Shown: in pieces, positions 1 through 7,755 of the stretch
Layout: each line of letters opens with the position of its first letter
Numbering within the stretch: the first letter of the stretch is position 1
NCBI GenBank assembly: GCA_040752595.1
Contig: JBFMGX010000040.1
Coordinates: forward strand, 1 to 64,000
DNA: 64,000 bases
Direction of reading: 5' to 3'
Source: Candidatus Zixiibacteriota bacterium
GTDB taxonomy: Bacteria > Zixibacteria > MSB-5A5 > WJJR01
Position numbers and translations under genes: made by a program
Notes under the pieces: generated by a model
What the model was told of the DNA's origin: nothing
What the model saw: the letters and a program-made list of their open reading frames with translations, nothing else
Database searches by the model: none

Positions 1-62
1 GCCACCAGCCGGACCGCCTCTGCCTTAAACTCCGCCGTGAACTTCCGACGCTTCCCGGTCAT
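1..62 (-). CDS. IS3-family transposase OrfA, N-terminus only (cut by window edge)
   Basis: The minus strand from ATG at 62 reads M-T-G-K-R-R-K-F-T-A-E-F-K-A-E-A-V-R-L-V. This is the typical start of the IS3-family OrfA helix-turn-helix protein (KRRxFTxEFKxEAVxL). A good ribosome site (AGGAGGTG) sits 4-5 bases upstream. OrfA binds the element ends and, fused to OrfB by programmed frameshifting, forms the active transposase. Only about 20 codons are visible, so whether the copy is intact is unknown. Confidence 0.8.
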   Translation of the reverse strand, partial: MTGKRRKFTAEFKAEAVRLV

Positions 63-127
63 CGAACACCTCCTGCGGTAGTATCCAACCGCGCTTATGA
101 GGTGTCAACCGAATCGGGGGAGGGTCA
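1..127 (-). mobile_element. IS3-family insertion sequence, terminal fragment
   Basis: The start of a transposase OrfA lies on the minus strand at 1-62. About 65 bp beyond it the minus strand reads TGACCCTCCCCCGATTCGG from position 127. This resembles an IS3-family terminal inverted repeat (TGA start, C-rich stretch, then GACACC further inside). The rest of the element lies outside the window, so the target duplication and the other end cannot be checked. The outer boundary at 127 is my reading. Confidence 0.6.
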
Positions 128-143
128 CTTCAAGCCAATCTAA

Positions 144-309
144 CAGGATGCTGAAAAAGGCCCATCCATGTCATTCTGAGCCCCGCCGCTCTTGGGCGGG
201 GCGGAGAATCTGCTGTTGGTGTCGTAGGGAGAAACAGCAGATCCTTCGCTTCGCAGGATGACAATGGTGGGACCGATCCACATTTTCTGCGTCTTTCAGC
301 AACCTGCTG
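144..309. repeat. Palindromic intergenic repeat, family A copy 1
   Basis: An inverted-repeat element fills the gap between the IS edge and the DUF4153 gene. Outer arms read GCTGAAA / TTTCAGC. Inner arms read TGTCATTCTGAG (169 on) and AGGATGACA (255-263), flanking GAATCTGCTGTT ... AACAGCAGATC. Related copies lie near 15139, 24070, 39062, 52437 and 54189. No coding potential is seen. Confidence 0.75.
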
Positions 310-342
310 AGTCAGAACAACCTCGATGGAACTGTGGCATGG

Positions 343-2160
343 CTATTGCCGGGTCCGCGAATAGAGGGTCAGGGCGTCATAGGCGATGGGCTTCAGATCG
401 TCACCGTCTCTGCGAACCTCTATGCTCAGGAGAACGACTCTCAGTTTCATCGCCGCCGTTGCTGCTTCGACGGACATTCGCTCAACCGGTATGTCGTCCC
501 TGCCGAGCGCGCCATACTCTCTCAGCAGTGAATCCACCAAGGGTCGCAGTCTGATTTGCACCGAATCGACGATGGCCCCGCCATCCACCAGTCTCGCGGT
601 GATCACCTCAAGACTTGAGTCAATGACGCAGGTGACACCTTCCTCCACATGGGTGGTATCAGGCGTCAGGGCGCCCAATCGCTGCACCACCATCAGGTGA
701 TCGTACTCCCCGATACTGAGCGCCTGCTTCATGTTCGCCCGCAGTCTGCGGGATCTGCCACCCCAGAAGATCGGGGCCTCCGAGTATTCGACGCCGAGAT
801 AAGCGACCACGTTCGCGGGCGGCTGGTCAATCAGTCCGATACCGGCCGAGTCCCGCTTCAGACTTTGACTGAACCACGGCTGGATCTGCGCGTATCCGTG
901 ATTCTGCTGCAAGTACCGGACAACCGAGCTGATCTGCGCCGCGTCGGCCTGGGCAATGGCCGTCTGTGCCTTCTGCACCTTCCCCTTGATCAGGAGATTA
1001 TTCTGCGTGAGCAACTTCTCAAGACGTCCAACTTGGCTTCGCTCAGAGATACGAAACACGCCCCAGGGACCGAAGCTCACAAGCAGCGCCAGGACACCGA
1101 TCGAGGCCGGGACGACCTTGATGCTCTTGGTCTTGGCGGCCAAGAAGTACACCACCATCGCCGCCAACCACCCGCCCAGGACGAGAGCGAAATACCGGTT
1201 CTCCGTGATCCCGTACTCCGACACCCGCCGCCAGATCGCCAGTTCGAGCACAACGATCATCGGGATCATGGCGATCCAGAACCACCGTGCGGCAACCGTG
1301 ATCCAACGGTTCTCCCTCTCATGGCGGATGGGATGGAGCAGCAGGTAGGCGACAATGCCGGTTGACGCAAAACCGAAGATGAGGCCGCTCACCATGCCTC
1401 TCGGCCAACTCCACTCGACAATGATCTTGACAATGTACGCATACAGGATGACGAGATAGACAACCAGCAGCGGTGAGAGAATGTACTGGCCGAAGACCTT
1501 GAGTACCCGAGGGTAGTCCGTCAGAGTCTCCAGAGCATCCAAGTCCTTGGACACCCCGACCAGAAAGAACCAAGTGGCGAAAACGCCGAGGATGACCAGT
1601 GCCAGCTCGCCATAGCGTCTTTCGGGAACATCAATCCCGAAAAGCTGATCGACCGCCGCCAACGCCAGCGCCAGACCCAAGTAGAGCGTGAGGGAAAACA
1701 GGCCGGCGAGGAGGATGCGCTGCACAAGGCACCTGTTGTATTGCCAGAACCCGTTCAACTGCTTCACTTGGGCGTACGGGGCGGTCGCCACCAGCAGGCA
1801 GAATGCCAGGAAGAGGATCAGAAGCCGTAGAAGATGGAGTTGCGGCGCGGTGGGGATGCTCGCGGGTACAGTCAGAGCATAGGCGGCCAGCAGGACCACA
1901 CAGATCACTGGAACTCCCCACGCCATGGACTTCGGCCATTCCCGCCTTTCCGCGACCAGAGCGGACGCGAGCAGCAGCGGGAATCCCAGGATTGACGCGA
2001 ACAGGATCTTGAAGAGGATACTGGTTGTCGGCGGCCCTTCGTAATCGACAATCATCAGCGCCGACACGGTTGCGGCAACCGCAGCGATGAGAACAAGAGG
2101 AAAGCGCCGGACCGCGACGATCGACTCTCGCGCAACCTGTTGAATGGAGGGTAGCTTCAT
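343..2160 (-). CDS. DUF4153 domain polytopic membrane protein
   Basis: A 605-residue protein with about eleven hydrophobic segments over roughly residues 20-385, followed by a soluble C-terminal part of about 200 residues that contains a YLGVEYSEAPIFWGG-type stretch. The membrane part and length fit the DUF4153 family, whose function is unknown. I chose ATG 2160 (MKLPSIQQVARES) over an upstream start at 2391. The extra upstream residues are rich in Arg, Cys and Trp, look non-coding and would come before the first membrane helix. The gene is alone, with tRNA genes upstream on the same strand. Confidence 0.75.
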   Translation of the reverse strand: MKLPSIQQVARESIVAVRRFPLVLIAAVAATVSALMIVDYEGPPTTSILFKILFASILGFPLLLASALVAERREWPKSMAWGVPVICVVLLAAYALTVPASIPTAPQLHLLRLLILFLAFCLLVATAPYAQVKQLNGFWQYNRCLVQRILLAGLFSLTLYLGLALALAAVDQLFGIDVPERRYGELALVILGVFATWFFLVGVSKDLDALETLTDYPRVLKVFGQYILSPLLVVYLVILYAYIVKIIVEWSWPRGMVSGLIFGFASTGIVAYLLLHPIRHERENRWITVAARWFWIAMIPMIVVLELAIWRRVSEYGITENRYFALVLGGWLAAMVVYFLAAKTKSIKVVPASIGVLALLVSFGPWGVFRISERSQVGRLEKLLTQNNLLIKGKVQKAQTAIAQADAAQISSVVRYLQQNHGYAQIQPWFSQSLKRDSAGIGLIDQPPANVVAYLGVEYSEAPIFWGGRSRRLRANMKQALSIGEYDHLMVVQRLGALTPDTTHVEEGVTCVIDSSLEVITARLVDGGAIVDSVQIRLRPLVDSLLREYGALGRDDIPVERMSVEAATAAMKLRVVLLSIEVRRDGDDLKPIAYDALTLYSRTRQ

Positions 2161-2441
2161 GGCTTCATGGCTCAATGGTGAACCTGAGTGACGATTGTTC
2201 GGCCAATCGTGACCAGTGCCGGCGCAGGTCAACTCGAACGGACACCAATGTACCGCTGCCCACCCCGTGCGACAACCCCGATTGCCCAGCGTCGCTCCCG
2301 GACGAGCGCCGTCCTCACGAGGACCATCCTCGAAGAACGGAAACGATTGGGCGTCGCGACGCGCGCACCAATAGCGCGCGTTCGGAGACACTGCGAGCGT
2401 CGCTGGCGATGTAAGGGGCTGTGCTGTAGCGGATTAAACGA

Positions 2442-2527
<86 letters not shown>

Positions 2528-2577
2528 GTACGAGAGACAAGGGTCCGATGCCCTTGCCCACCCAGTTCTAAGCGAGG

Positions 2578-2601
2578 ACAAGGGGCTTAAGCCCCCTGTT
2601 C
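2578..2601. repeat. Short palindrome, family D (AAGGGGCTTAAGCCCC)
   Basis: ACAAGGGGCTTAAGCCCC followed by CTGTT sits between tRNA-Thr and tRNA-Tyr. The same palindrome type recurs near 6600, 6719, 50896 and 61316, each time between genes. It could fold as a hairpin in the tRNA precursor. Confidence 0.6.
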
Positions 2602-2652
2602 ACCCAGACATGGAATCTACTCACACCACAAGCCCGTGGCAACCCAAACCCA

Positions 2653-2725
2653 AGCCGGCGAAGGGACTCGAACCCCCGACAGGCTGATTACAAATCAGCT
2701 ACTCTACCATCTGAGTTACGCCGGC
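2653..2725 (-). tRNA. tRNA-Thr (anticodon TGT)
   Basis: The minus strand from 2725 reads GCCGGCGTAACTCAGATGG. The anticodon stem-loop is CTGAT-TTGTAAT-CAG with anticodon TGT. The T-arm is GGGGGTTCGAGTCCC and the 3' acceptor CGCCGGC pairs fully with the 5' end. The discriminator is T and CCA is not encoded. It is the first gene after the promoter at 2810-2838. Confidence 0.97.
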
Positions 2726-2809
2726 GAAGAACCTGTTTCCCCATTCCGTCGGTACTACGTCGACAACAAGACCAACCGGCTTCAGCACCGCCGCCGATTC
2801 AAACGAAAT

Positions 2810-2838
2810 ATTTTAACCCGACTCGACATCGTTGTCAA
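2810..2838 (-). promoter_or_regulatory. Sigma-70-type promoter of the tRNA-Thr/tRNA-Tyr operon
   Basis: On the minus strand TTGACA (2838-2833) and TAAAAT (2815-2810) are separated by exactly 17 bases. The -35 hexamer is perfect and the -10 is 5/6. The tRNA-Thr 5' end lies about 80 bases downstream. This is the best promoter match I saw in the window, as expected for a stable RNA operon. Confidence 0.8.
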
Positions 2839-2978
2839 GCCACCGATGGGTGCATCGGCCCCGGAACGACGGTCCGCTTTGCCACCGGACAGAATAAAGA
2901 GAACAAAAGTCGCGTATCTGCGGTTGCATCGTCAGACGCCCATCTGGGGGCGTGGGAACCGACACATCCGGAGGAACG

Positions 2979-3632
2979 ATGAAGATCATGCGTCTGAGTC
3001 TCGCCGCGGCGGGGTTTCTTTTCTTTGCCATCCCGGCGTCGGCGACCGTCTGGGTCGTCAACGTGCAGGACTTCTCCTTCAGCCCCAAGAACCTCACCGT
3101 CATGCAGGGAGACACGGTCAGGTGGCAACGCGTCGGCGGAACTCACACAACGACCTCGGGATCGCCCTGCTCGCCCGACGGACTCTGGAGCCAGGTCATC
3201 GACGCCGGGCACACGACATACCAGCGCCAGTTCTCCCAAGTCGGGACCTTTCCCTACTACTGCATCCCCCACTGTGAATTCGGCATGACCGGCACGATCA
3301 CTGTGGACCGGGCAGCCGCCATCGGCGGTGGGGAGTCCGGGGACCCGTTGCCGCGGACAGCATCGCTGGAGCAGAACTACCCGAATCCCTTCAACGCAGC
3401 CACAGAAATCTACTTTGACCTAACAATCGACGCCACGGCCCAAGTAGCGGTTTTCGACATCCTGGGCCGGACCGTGCGCACCCTGGAGAGCGGCTATTTC
3501 TCGTCCGGTCGTCACCATGTCACTTGGGATGCCACCGATGCAGACGGCCGAAACGTTCCAACAGGCGTTTACTTCTTCCGTCTGGTCACCGACCGGGAGG
3601 CCGTGACGCGCAAGATGGTGCTATTGCGTTAG
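2979..3632 (+). CDS. Secreted cupredoxin (plastocyanin-like) with FlgD-like C-terminal domain
   Basis: A 217-residue protein. Residues 1-22 are a signal peptide ending IPASA. Residues 23-110 form a cupredoxin fold with type 1 copper ligands visible as His56, Cys95, His98 and Met103 (YYCIPHCEFGM). Residues 130-217 match the FlgD-Ig/sorting-type domain (NYPNPFN, VAVFDILGR, GVYFFRL, KMVLLR), common on secreted proteins of FCB bacteria. It probably carries electrons or binds copper at or outside the cell surface. Start ATG 2979 is backed by GGAGGA 4-5 bases upstream. It is a single gene. Confidence 0.85.
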   Translation: MKIMRLSLAAAGFLFFAIPASATVWVVNVQDFSFSPKNLTVMQGDTVRWQRVGGTHTTTSGSPCSPDGLWSQVIDAGHTTYQRQFSQVGTFPYYCIPHCEFGMTGTITVDRAAAIGGGESGDPLPRTASLEQNYPNPFNAATEIYFDLTIDATAQVAVFDILGRTVRTLESGYFSSGRHHVTWDATDADGRNVPTGVYFFRLVTDREAVTRKMVLLR

Positions 3633-3787
3633 CAGCGGGCACGCCGCTGCGGCCCTGGCCTCTGCATTTCAGTCAGATAGGGAACCTGCCGAATTGCCTC
3701 GGGCGAGACAGCGGCTCTCCCCGACGCAATCACACGCCCAAATGCAGGGCGCGGCATGCCGTGCCCCAGAAGCTCAACGGCGGGACG

Positions 3788-4483
3788 TCATCTCTCTTCC
3801 GCGGGCGACGATCCCGCGGGTGGGACTCTCTCGGGATCATGACGCCAGACGAAGTACGAGTACGGGGTCACGATCAGGACAAGTGCCGCCAGACTGACGA
3901 TGATGAGCCATATCCCCCAAGTCGGTTGCAGAATCCCCACCGCGGCGGTCAGCAGCCCGGAGGTAATCAGCAGCCACCCGGCCAAACGGTTGCTCTTGGA
4001 CCAGGACGTCTTGCTCGAGAGAGTCCAGGGAGTGCGCACGCCGAGAAACCAGTTGGGACGGATCTTGCCCAGGAGGTTGCCGATCACGATGAAGAAGCCG
4101 CCAACCAGAATCGGCACGACCGTCTGCACCGCGACTTCATGCCCCCTGATCCACAGGTGAATGACACCGTAGATCAGCGCCAGGAACACGACCATCGCCG
4201 TACGGATCACAAGATAGGCACCGCTGAAAAGCGGGTAGTTGGCACGACCGGGATCGATCCGCGGGAGGAGCAGCATCAAGAGATAGATACCAATGGCCAG
4301 AAGCGGGATGGCCAACAATCCCTCAAGCTTTCCACCATAGCGATCGATATGGCCCTGCAGATTCCAGTGCATCGGGATCCGTTCCGGAGCCCAAGACCAC
4401 GTGACCAGTGCCAGCGCGAACATCGCCGCCAAGACCAGCCACATGGGCAGTTCCGTCTGCCAATGCGTCTCCAGAGTCCTCAT
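3788..4483 (-). CDS. sdpI: SdpI-family membrane protein
   Basis: A 231-residue protein with about six membrane helices. It has an N-terminal DUF1648-type segment (WAPERIPMHWNLQGHIDRYG) and a C-terminal SdpI part (GNLLGKIRPNWFLGVRTPWTL), the classical SdpI signature. In Bacillus subtilis SdpI gives immunity to the SdpC killing factor and signals to the repressor SdpR; in other phyla the role is unknown. It overlaps the upstream ArsR-type gene by 4 nt, so the two are co-translated. No SdpC-like toxin is visible nearby, so immunity in the strict sense is not supported. Confidence 0.85.
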   Translation of the reverse strand: MRTLETHWQTELPMWLVLAAMFALALVTWSWAPERIPMHWNLQGHIDRYGGKLEGLLAIPLLAIGIYLLMLLLPRIDPGRANYPLFSGAYLVIRTAMVVFLALIYGVIHLWIRGHEVAVQTVVPILVGGFFIVIGNLLGKIRPNWFLGVRTPWTLSSKTSWSKSNRLAGWLLITSGLLTAAVGILQPTWGIWLIIVSLAALVLIVTPYSYFVWRHDPERVPPAGSSPAEER

Positions 4484-4812
4484 GATTCCATCTCCTCCGA
4501 CTTGGGCGCGAGGCGTTCGCCGACGCCGAACAGCTTCATAATCGCTGCCACGGCTTCATCGAATGCCGACGCGTTCAGACTGTAAACGACGGTCGTGCTT
4601 CTTTTCTCCGGCACGATGAGGCCTGCGTGTTTCAGGACATTGAAGTGACCCGACAACGTAGATTTCGCCAGCGGGAATCGCTCGGCGATCTCCCCGGCCG
4701 TCATGTCACCTTGGCGAAGCAGGCCCAGAATCCCTCGTCGTGTCGGGTCCCCCAGTGCTTTGAAGATATCATTAATCGACACGTCGGCGTCCTTCGGTAT
4801 TTCGCCAATCAC
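4480..4812 (-). CDS. sdpR: ArsR/SdpR-family winged-helix repressor
   Basis: A 110-residue winged-helix protein. It has FKALGDPTRRGILGLLRQGDMT followed by a recognition helix (KSTLSGHFNVLKHAGLI) and wing (STTVVYSLN), the autorepressor type paired with SdpI. It has no ArsR metal-box cysteines, as in SdpR. The start is GTG at 4812. It is divergent from the permease gene at 5016 across about 200 bases that hold possible operators. Confidence 0.87.
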   Translation of the reverse strand: MIGEIPKDADVSINDIFKALGDPTRRGILGLLRQGDMTAGEIAERFPLAKSTLSGHFNVLKHAGLIVPEKRSTTVVYSLNASAFDEAVAAIMKLFGVGERLAPKSEEMES

Positions 4813-4813
4813 C

Positions 4814-4918
4814 GCATAATGCTACGCAGGTCGTTTCCGACCGCTTGCAGATTTCTTTCTGCCACGCAAAAACGGCACAGGAAGACGTGATTAAGCCACT
4901 TGAACATAATGTGTTATG
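4814..4918. promoter_or_regulatory. Candidate ArsR-type operators in the sdpR/permease divergent region
   Basis: CATAATG occurs twice, at 4815-4821 (inside GCATAATGC, next to the sdpR start) and at 4905-4911. The second copy lies in an imperfect dyad AACATAATGTGTT (4903-4915, 10 of 13 positions symmetric). Such short AT-rich dyads near the start of an autoregulated ArsR-family gene are plausible binding sites. This is inference only. Confidence 0.3.
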
Positions 4919-5015
4919 ACGACTGACAGAGAACCACGGCGGCGACCGGAAGCTGCTGGGGTTATAGGTCAACGGTCACACGCAGCCGACGCGTATTGAC
5001 TTGAGTGCTGGTGCC

Positions 5016-6089
5016 ATGACCGACACCTGGTTCATCATCTTCCTGCGGGAGACTTCGCGCATCGCGCTGCAGATGGCGCCCTTCATCGTCTTGGGGCTTC
5101 TGGCGGCGATCGGTGTCCATGCTCTGTTTCCCAAAGGGCGTATCGAACGCATCCTCGGGCGGCGCGGCATCGGTTCCACCATCAAGGCCGCCTTGGCGGG
5201 AATTCCGCTTCCTCTCTGTTCATGCGCGGTCGTGCCAATGGCACTGTCGCTCAAGAAACGCGGCGCTTCGGATGGCGCCACGATCTCCTTCCTCGTTTCG
5301 ACGCCGGAGACCGGTCTGGATTCGATCGCGGTCACCTATGCGCTGATCAACCCGCTGATGACAATCCTGCGTCCGATCGCGGCGTTCATCTCCGCCGTTT
5401 GCACCGGCCTGCTGGTGGAACTGCTGCCGCGCCGCGCTGACAAGACGGTGTCGGCTGAAGTCGAATCGTGCGCCGTGTGCGGTGAGGACAACTGCGAGAC
5501 CGGTCACTCATGGTGGTCGCGTCTGGTCGGGTCATTCCGCTACGTGCTGCGGGATTTCTTCCCGGACATCGCCAACTGGCTGGTGTTGGGGATGGTCATT
5601 TCCGGTGCGCTGGCGACGGTGCTGCCGAATGACATCTTCGTCCGTTCAGGAACACTCGGTCAGATGGCCATGGTCATCGGGCTCGGTGTGCCCCTTTATA
5701 TCTGTGCCTCGGCATCCACACCGATCGCAGCCGTCTTATTGGCCAAGGGGATGACCCCCGGCGCAGCGCTCGTCTTTTTGCTGGTCGGCCCCGCTACGAA
5801 CATTGCTTCGTGGCTCGCCATTGCGCGCCTTTTGGGACGGCGCCAGACCGTCATCTATCTCGCCGTGCTTATCGTCACGAGTGTCGCGCTGGGGCTCATC
5901 GTCAATGCCGCCTTCGGTTCTATGGATTGGACGCCAAAGATCGCACACTTTGAATCTCCCGAGACCTTCACAGTCCTCCACTGGGTCGGCGCGGCGCTCT
6001 TGCTGGTGGCCTTGATCAGTATTTGGTCGCGCCAGTTGGGCCGCTGGCGCCGGCTTCGTACGGCAGCGGTGACCGCTTCAAACAACTAA
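5016..6089 (+). CDS. SO_0444-family Cu/Zn efflux permease (ArsP/DUF318-like)
   Basis: A protein of about 357 residues with around eight membrane helices in two permease halves. Each half carries a family motif: IPLPLCSCAVVPMALSL in the first and GVPLYICASASTPIAAVL in the second. The central loop has a Cys/His cluster (CAVCGEDNCETGH) that could bind metal. SO_0444-type proteins are annotated as Cu/Zn exporters and are related to organoarsenical permease ArsP. I prefer ATG 5016; an in-frame TTG at 5001 is the alternative, and neither has a clear ribosome site. It is divergent from sdpR. Confidence 0.8.
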   Translation: MTDTWFIIFLRETSRIALQMAPFIVLGLLAAIGVHALFPKGRIERILGRRGIGSTIKAALAGIPLPLCSCAVVPMALSLKKRGASDGATISFLVSTPETGLDSIAVTYALINPLMTILRPIAAFISAVCTGLLVELLPRRADKTVSAEVESCAVCGEDNCETGHSWWSRLVGSFRYVLRDFFPDIANWLVLGMVISGALATVLPNDIFVRSGTLGQMAMVIGLGVPLYICASASTPIAAVLLAKGMTPGAALVFLLVGPATNIASWLAIARLLGRRQTVIYLAVLIVTSVALGLIVNAAFGSMDWTPKIAHFESPETFTVLHWVGAALLLVALISIWSRQLGRWRRLRTAAVTASNN

Positions 6090-6120
6090 ATGAACGTCTG
6101 GGGCGCATGGTGGGACGCCC

Positions 6121-6591
6121 CTACTTGTGATAGGAATCGCCGCGCAGGATGGACAGGGCGCGGGCGATCTGTTCGGCTGCCACGATGAGCGCCACCTCGT
6201 GCGGCAGCGTGAGTGGCCCGAAGGACCAAACCCAATCGGCCCACTGGCGCACCTTCGCGTCCAATCCCCATGCACCGCCGACGACCACCACGGCCCGGCC
6301 CCTGCGCGTGTCGGTTGATTTCTGCCACAGGCGGGCAAAGGCGTCGGTCTCGAGTGCGTGTCCGGTGGAATCACACGCGACTTTGAAGCCATCGGCGTTG
6401 GCGACTACTTCCAAGATTCGCTCAGCCTCGATGCGGCGAATCTCAACCGCATTCGACGCGCTCGACGGCGCGGCGCGGACGAATCGCCATTCGCAGGTGG
6501 CGTACTTGGCAAGGAAACGCTGGTAGTGTTCGAGCGCGCCCTTGGCCCACTGGGCGCGAGGTGAACCGACGGCGACGAAGAGGATCTTCAT
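6121..6591 (-). CDS. rlmH: 23S rRNA (pseudouridine1915-N3)-methyltransferase RlmH
   Basis: A 156-residue SPOUT methyltransferase of the usual RlmH size. Seen are the N-terminal KILFVAVGSPRAQW, the SAM-binding knot (VVVVGGAWGLD, SFGPLTLPHEVA) and the typical C-terminal GDSYHK. It methylates pseudouridine 1915 in helix 69 of 23S rRNA. It lies downstream of ftsY, separated by two family D palindromes and one family C palindrome. Confidence 0.95.
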   Translation of the reverse strand: MKILFVAVGSPRAQWAKGALEHYQRFLAKYATCEWRFVRAAPSSASNAVEIRRIEAERILEVVANADGFKVACDSTGHALETDAFARLWQKSTDTRRGRAVVVVGGAWGLDAKVRQWADWVWSFGPLTLPHEVALIVAAEQIARALSILRGDSYHK

Positions 6592-6598
6592 GGTGCGT

Positions 6599-6745
6599 TG
6601 ACAGGGGGCTCAAAGCCCCCTGTCCTCAGCAAATGCGAGGTCTCGGGCACGGCAGGCCGTGCCCCTACAGAGGGAATCACGATTCCGTCGTCCTGGGCGT
6701 GGAGATCATATCCATGGTAAACAAGGGGCTTGACCCCTTGTCCGC
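6599..6745. repeat. Cluster of palindromes (two family D, one family C) between ftsY and rlmH
   Basis: ACAGGGGGCTCAAAGCCCCC at 6600-6621, GGGCACGGCAGGCCGTGCCC at 6645-6664 and AACAAGGGGCTTGACCCCTT at 6719-6740. Three hairpin-capable elements in about 150 bases could end or process the transcript. No gene is seen here. Confidence 0.65.
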
Positions 6746-6765
6746 GATCGGTGAGGGTCGTGCCA

Positions 6766-7722
6766 TCAGTCGAACAGCGCGGCGACGAACTCCTCCGGGT
6801 CGAAGGTCTCCAGATCATCGACCGTCTCGCCGACACCGATCCACAGAACGGGGATCTTCAGGTGGTGGGCAATGGCCAGCACAATGCCCCCTTTGGCGGT
6901 GCCGTCGAGTTTGGTGAGGACGATGCCGTCGACGCCGACCGCGCGGGTGAATTCGGCGGCCTGCGACAAGCCATTCTGCCCAGTGGTGGCATCCATCACC
7001 AAGAGAACGTGCGCCGGTGGGGCGGCATTGCCGCGTGCCTTGTCGACCGAGCGTTTCACCTTCGCCAGCTCGGCCATGAGATTGGCCTTGTTTTGCAGAC
7101 GCCCCGCCGTGTCGATGAGGACCTCATCCATTTGCCGCGCGGTGGCCGCGACGACCGCATCGTAGGCGACCGCTGCCGGATCGCCCCCGGGCGCCGACTT
7201 CACCAGTTGTGCCCCGGCACGCTGAGCCCAAATCTCCAACTGCTCGCCCGCTGCGGCACGGAACGTATCGGCGGCGGCGAACATGACGCGCCGTCCGGCC
7301 CGCGCATAATGGCACCCGATCTTGCCGATGGACGTCGTCTTCCCGGAACCATTGACGCCCACGAAGACCGTCACACGGGGACGGCCCATGGTCGACTCCG
7401 GCTTCCGTTCCACACGGCGTAGCACGTCCGCCATGACCGCTCTCAACCGGGCGGTGATGGCATCCGGATCGACCAGACGATCTTGCGCACACTGTTCCCT
7501 GACGGTCGCCGTCATCTCGGCCGCCAAATCAACGCCGCAGTCGGCCGCGATCAACGCCGATTCGAGGCCGGCAAACAGATCGTCATCCAGCTTGGGCGCC
7601 AGCCCGACCGCTTCCTTGATCCGTTCGGTCAGCCCCCGCTGGGTTTTGGATAGTCCTTGTTTGAGACGTTGGAAGAAACTACGCACTGATATGACTCGTG
7701 ATATTCGTGGCGCTGATTCCAC
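6766..7722 (-). CDS. ftsY: Signal recognition particle receptor FtsY
   Basis: About 318 residues forming the NG domain of FtsY, without the long acidic A domain of enterobacteria. GTPase motifs in order: G1 GVNGSGKTTSIGK, the DTAGR box (VLIDTAGRLQNK), TKLDGTAKGG and the C-terminal GVGETVDDLETFDPEEFV. It docks the SRP-ribosome complex at the membrane. The start is uncertain: GTG 7722 (longest) or GTG 7686 (VRSFFQRLKQGLSK), and the latter looks more like the family N-terminus. It follows smc by about 30 bases, a common smc-ftsY arrangement. Confidence 0.95.
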   Translation of the reverse strand: MESAPRISRVISVRSFFQRLKQGLSKTQRGLTERIKEAVGLAPKLDDDLFAGLESALIAADCGVDLAAEMTATVREQCAQDRLVDPDAITARLRAVMADVLRRVERKPESTMGRPRVTVFVGVNGSGKTTSIGKIGCHYARAGRRVMFAAADTFRAAAGEQLEIWAQRAGAQLVKSAPGGDPAAVAYDAVVAATARQMDEVLIDTAGRLQNKANLMAELAKVKRSVDKARGNAAPPAHVLLVMDATTGQNGLSQAAEFTRAVGVDGIVLTKLDGTAKGGIVLAIAHHLKIPVLWIGVGETVDDLETFDPEEFVAALFD

Positions 7723-7755
7723 CCTTCGGGTGTGGCACAGATGAATGATCCGGGG

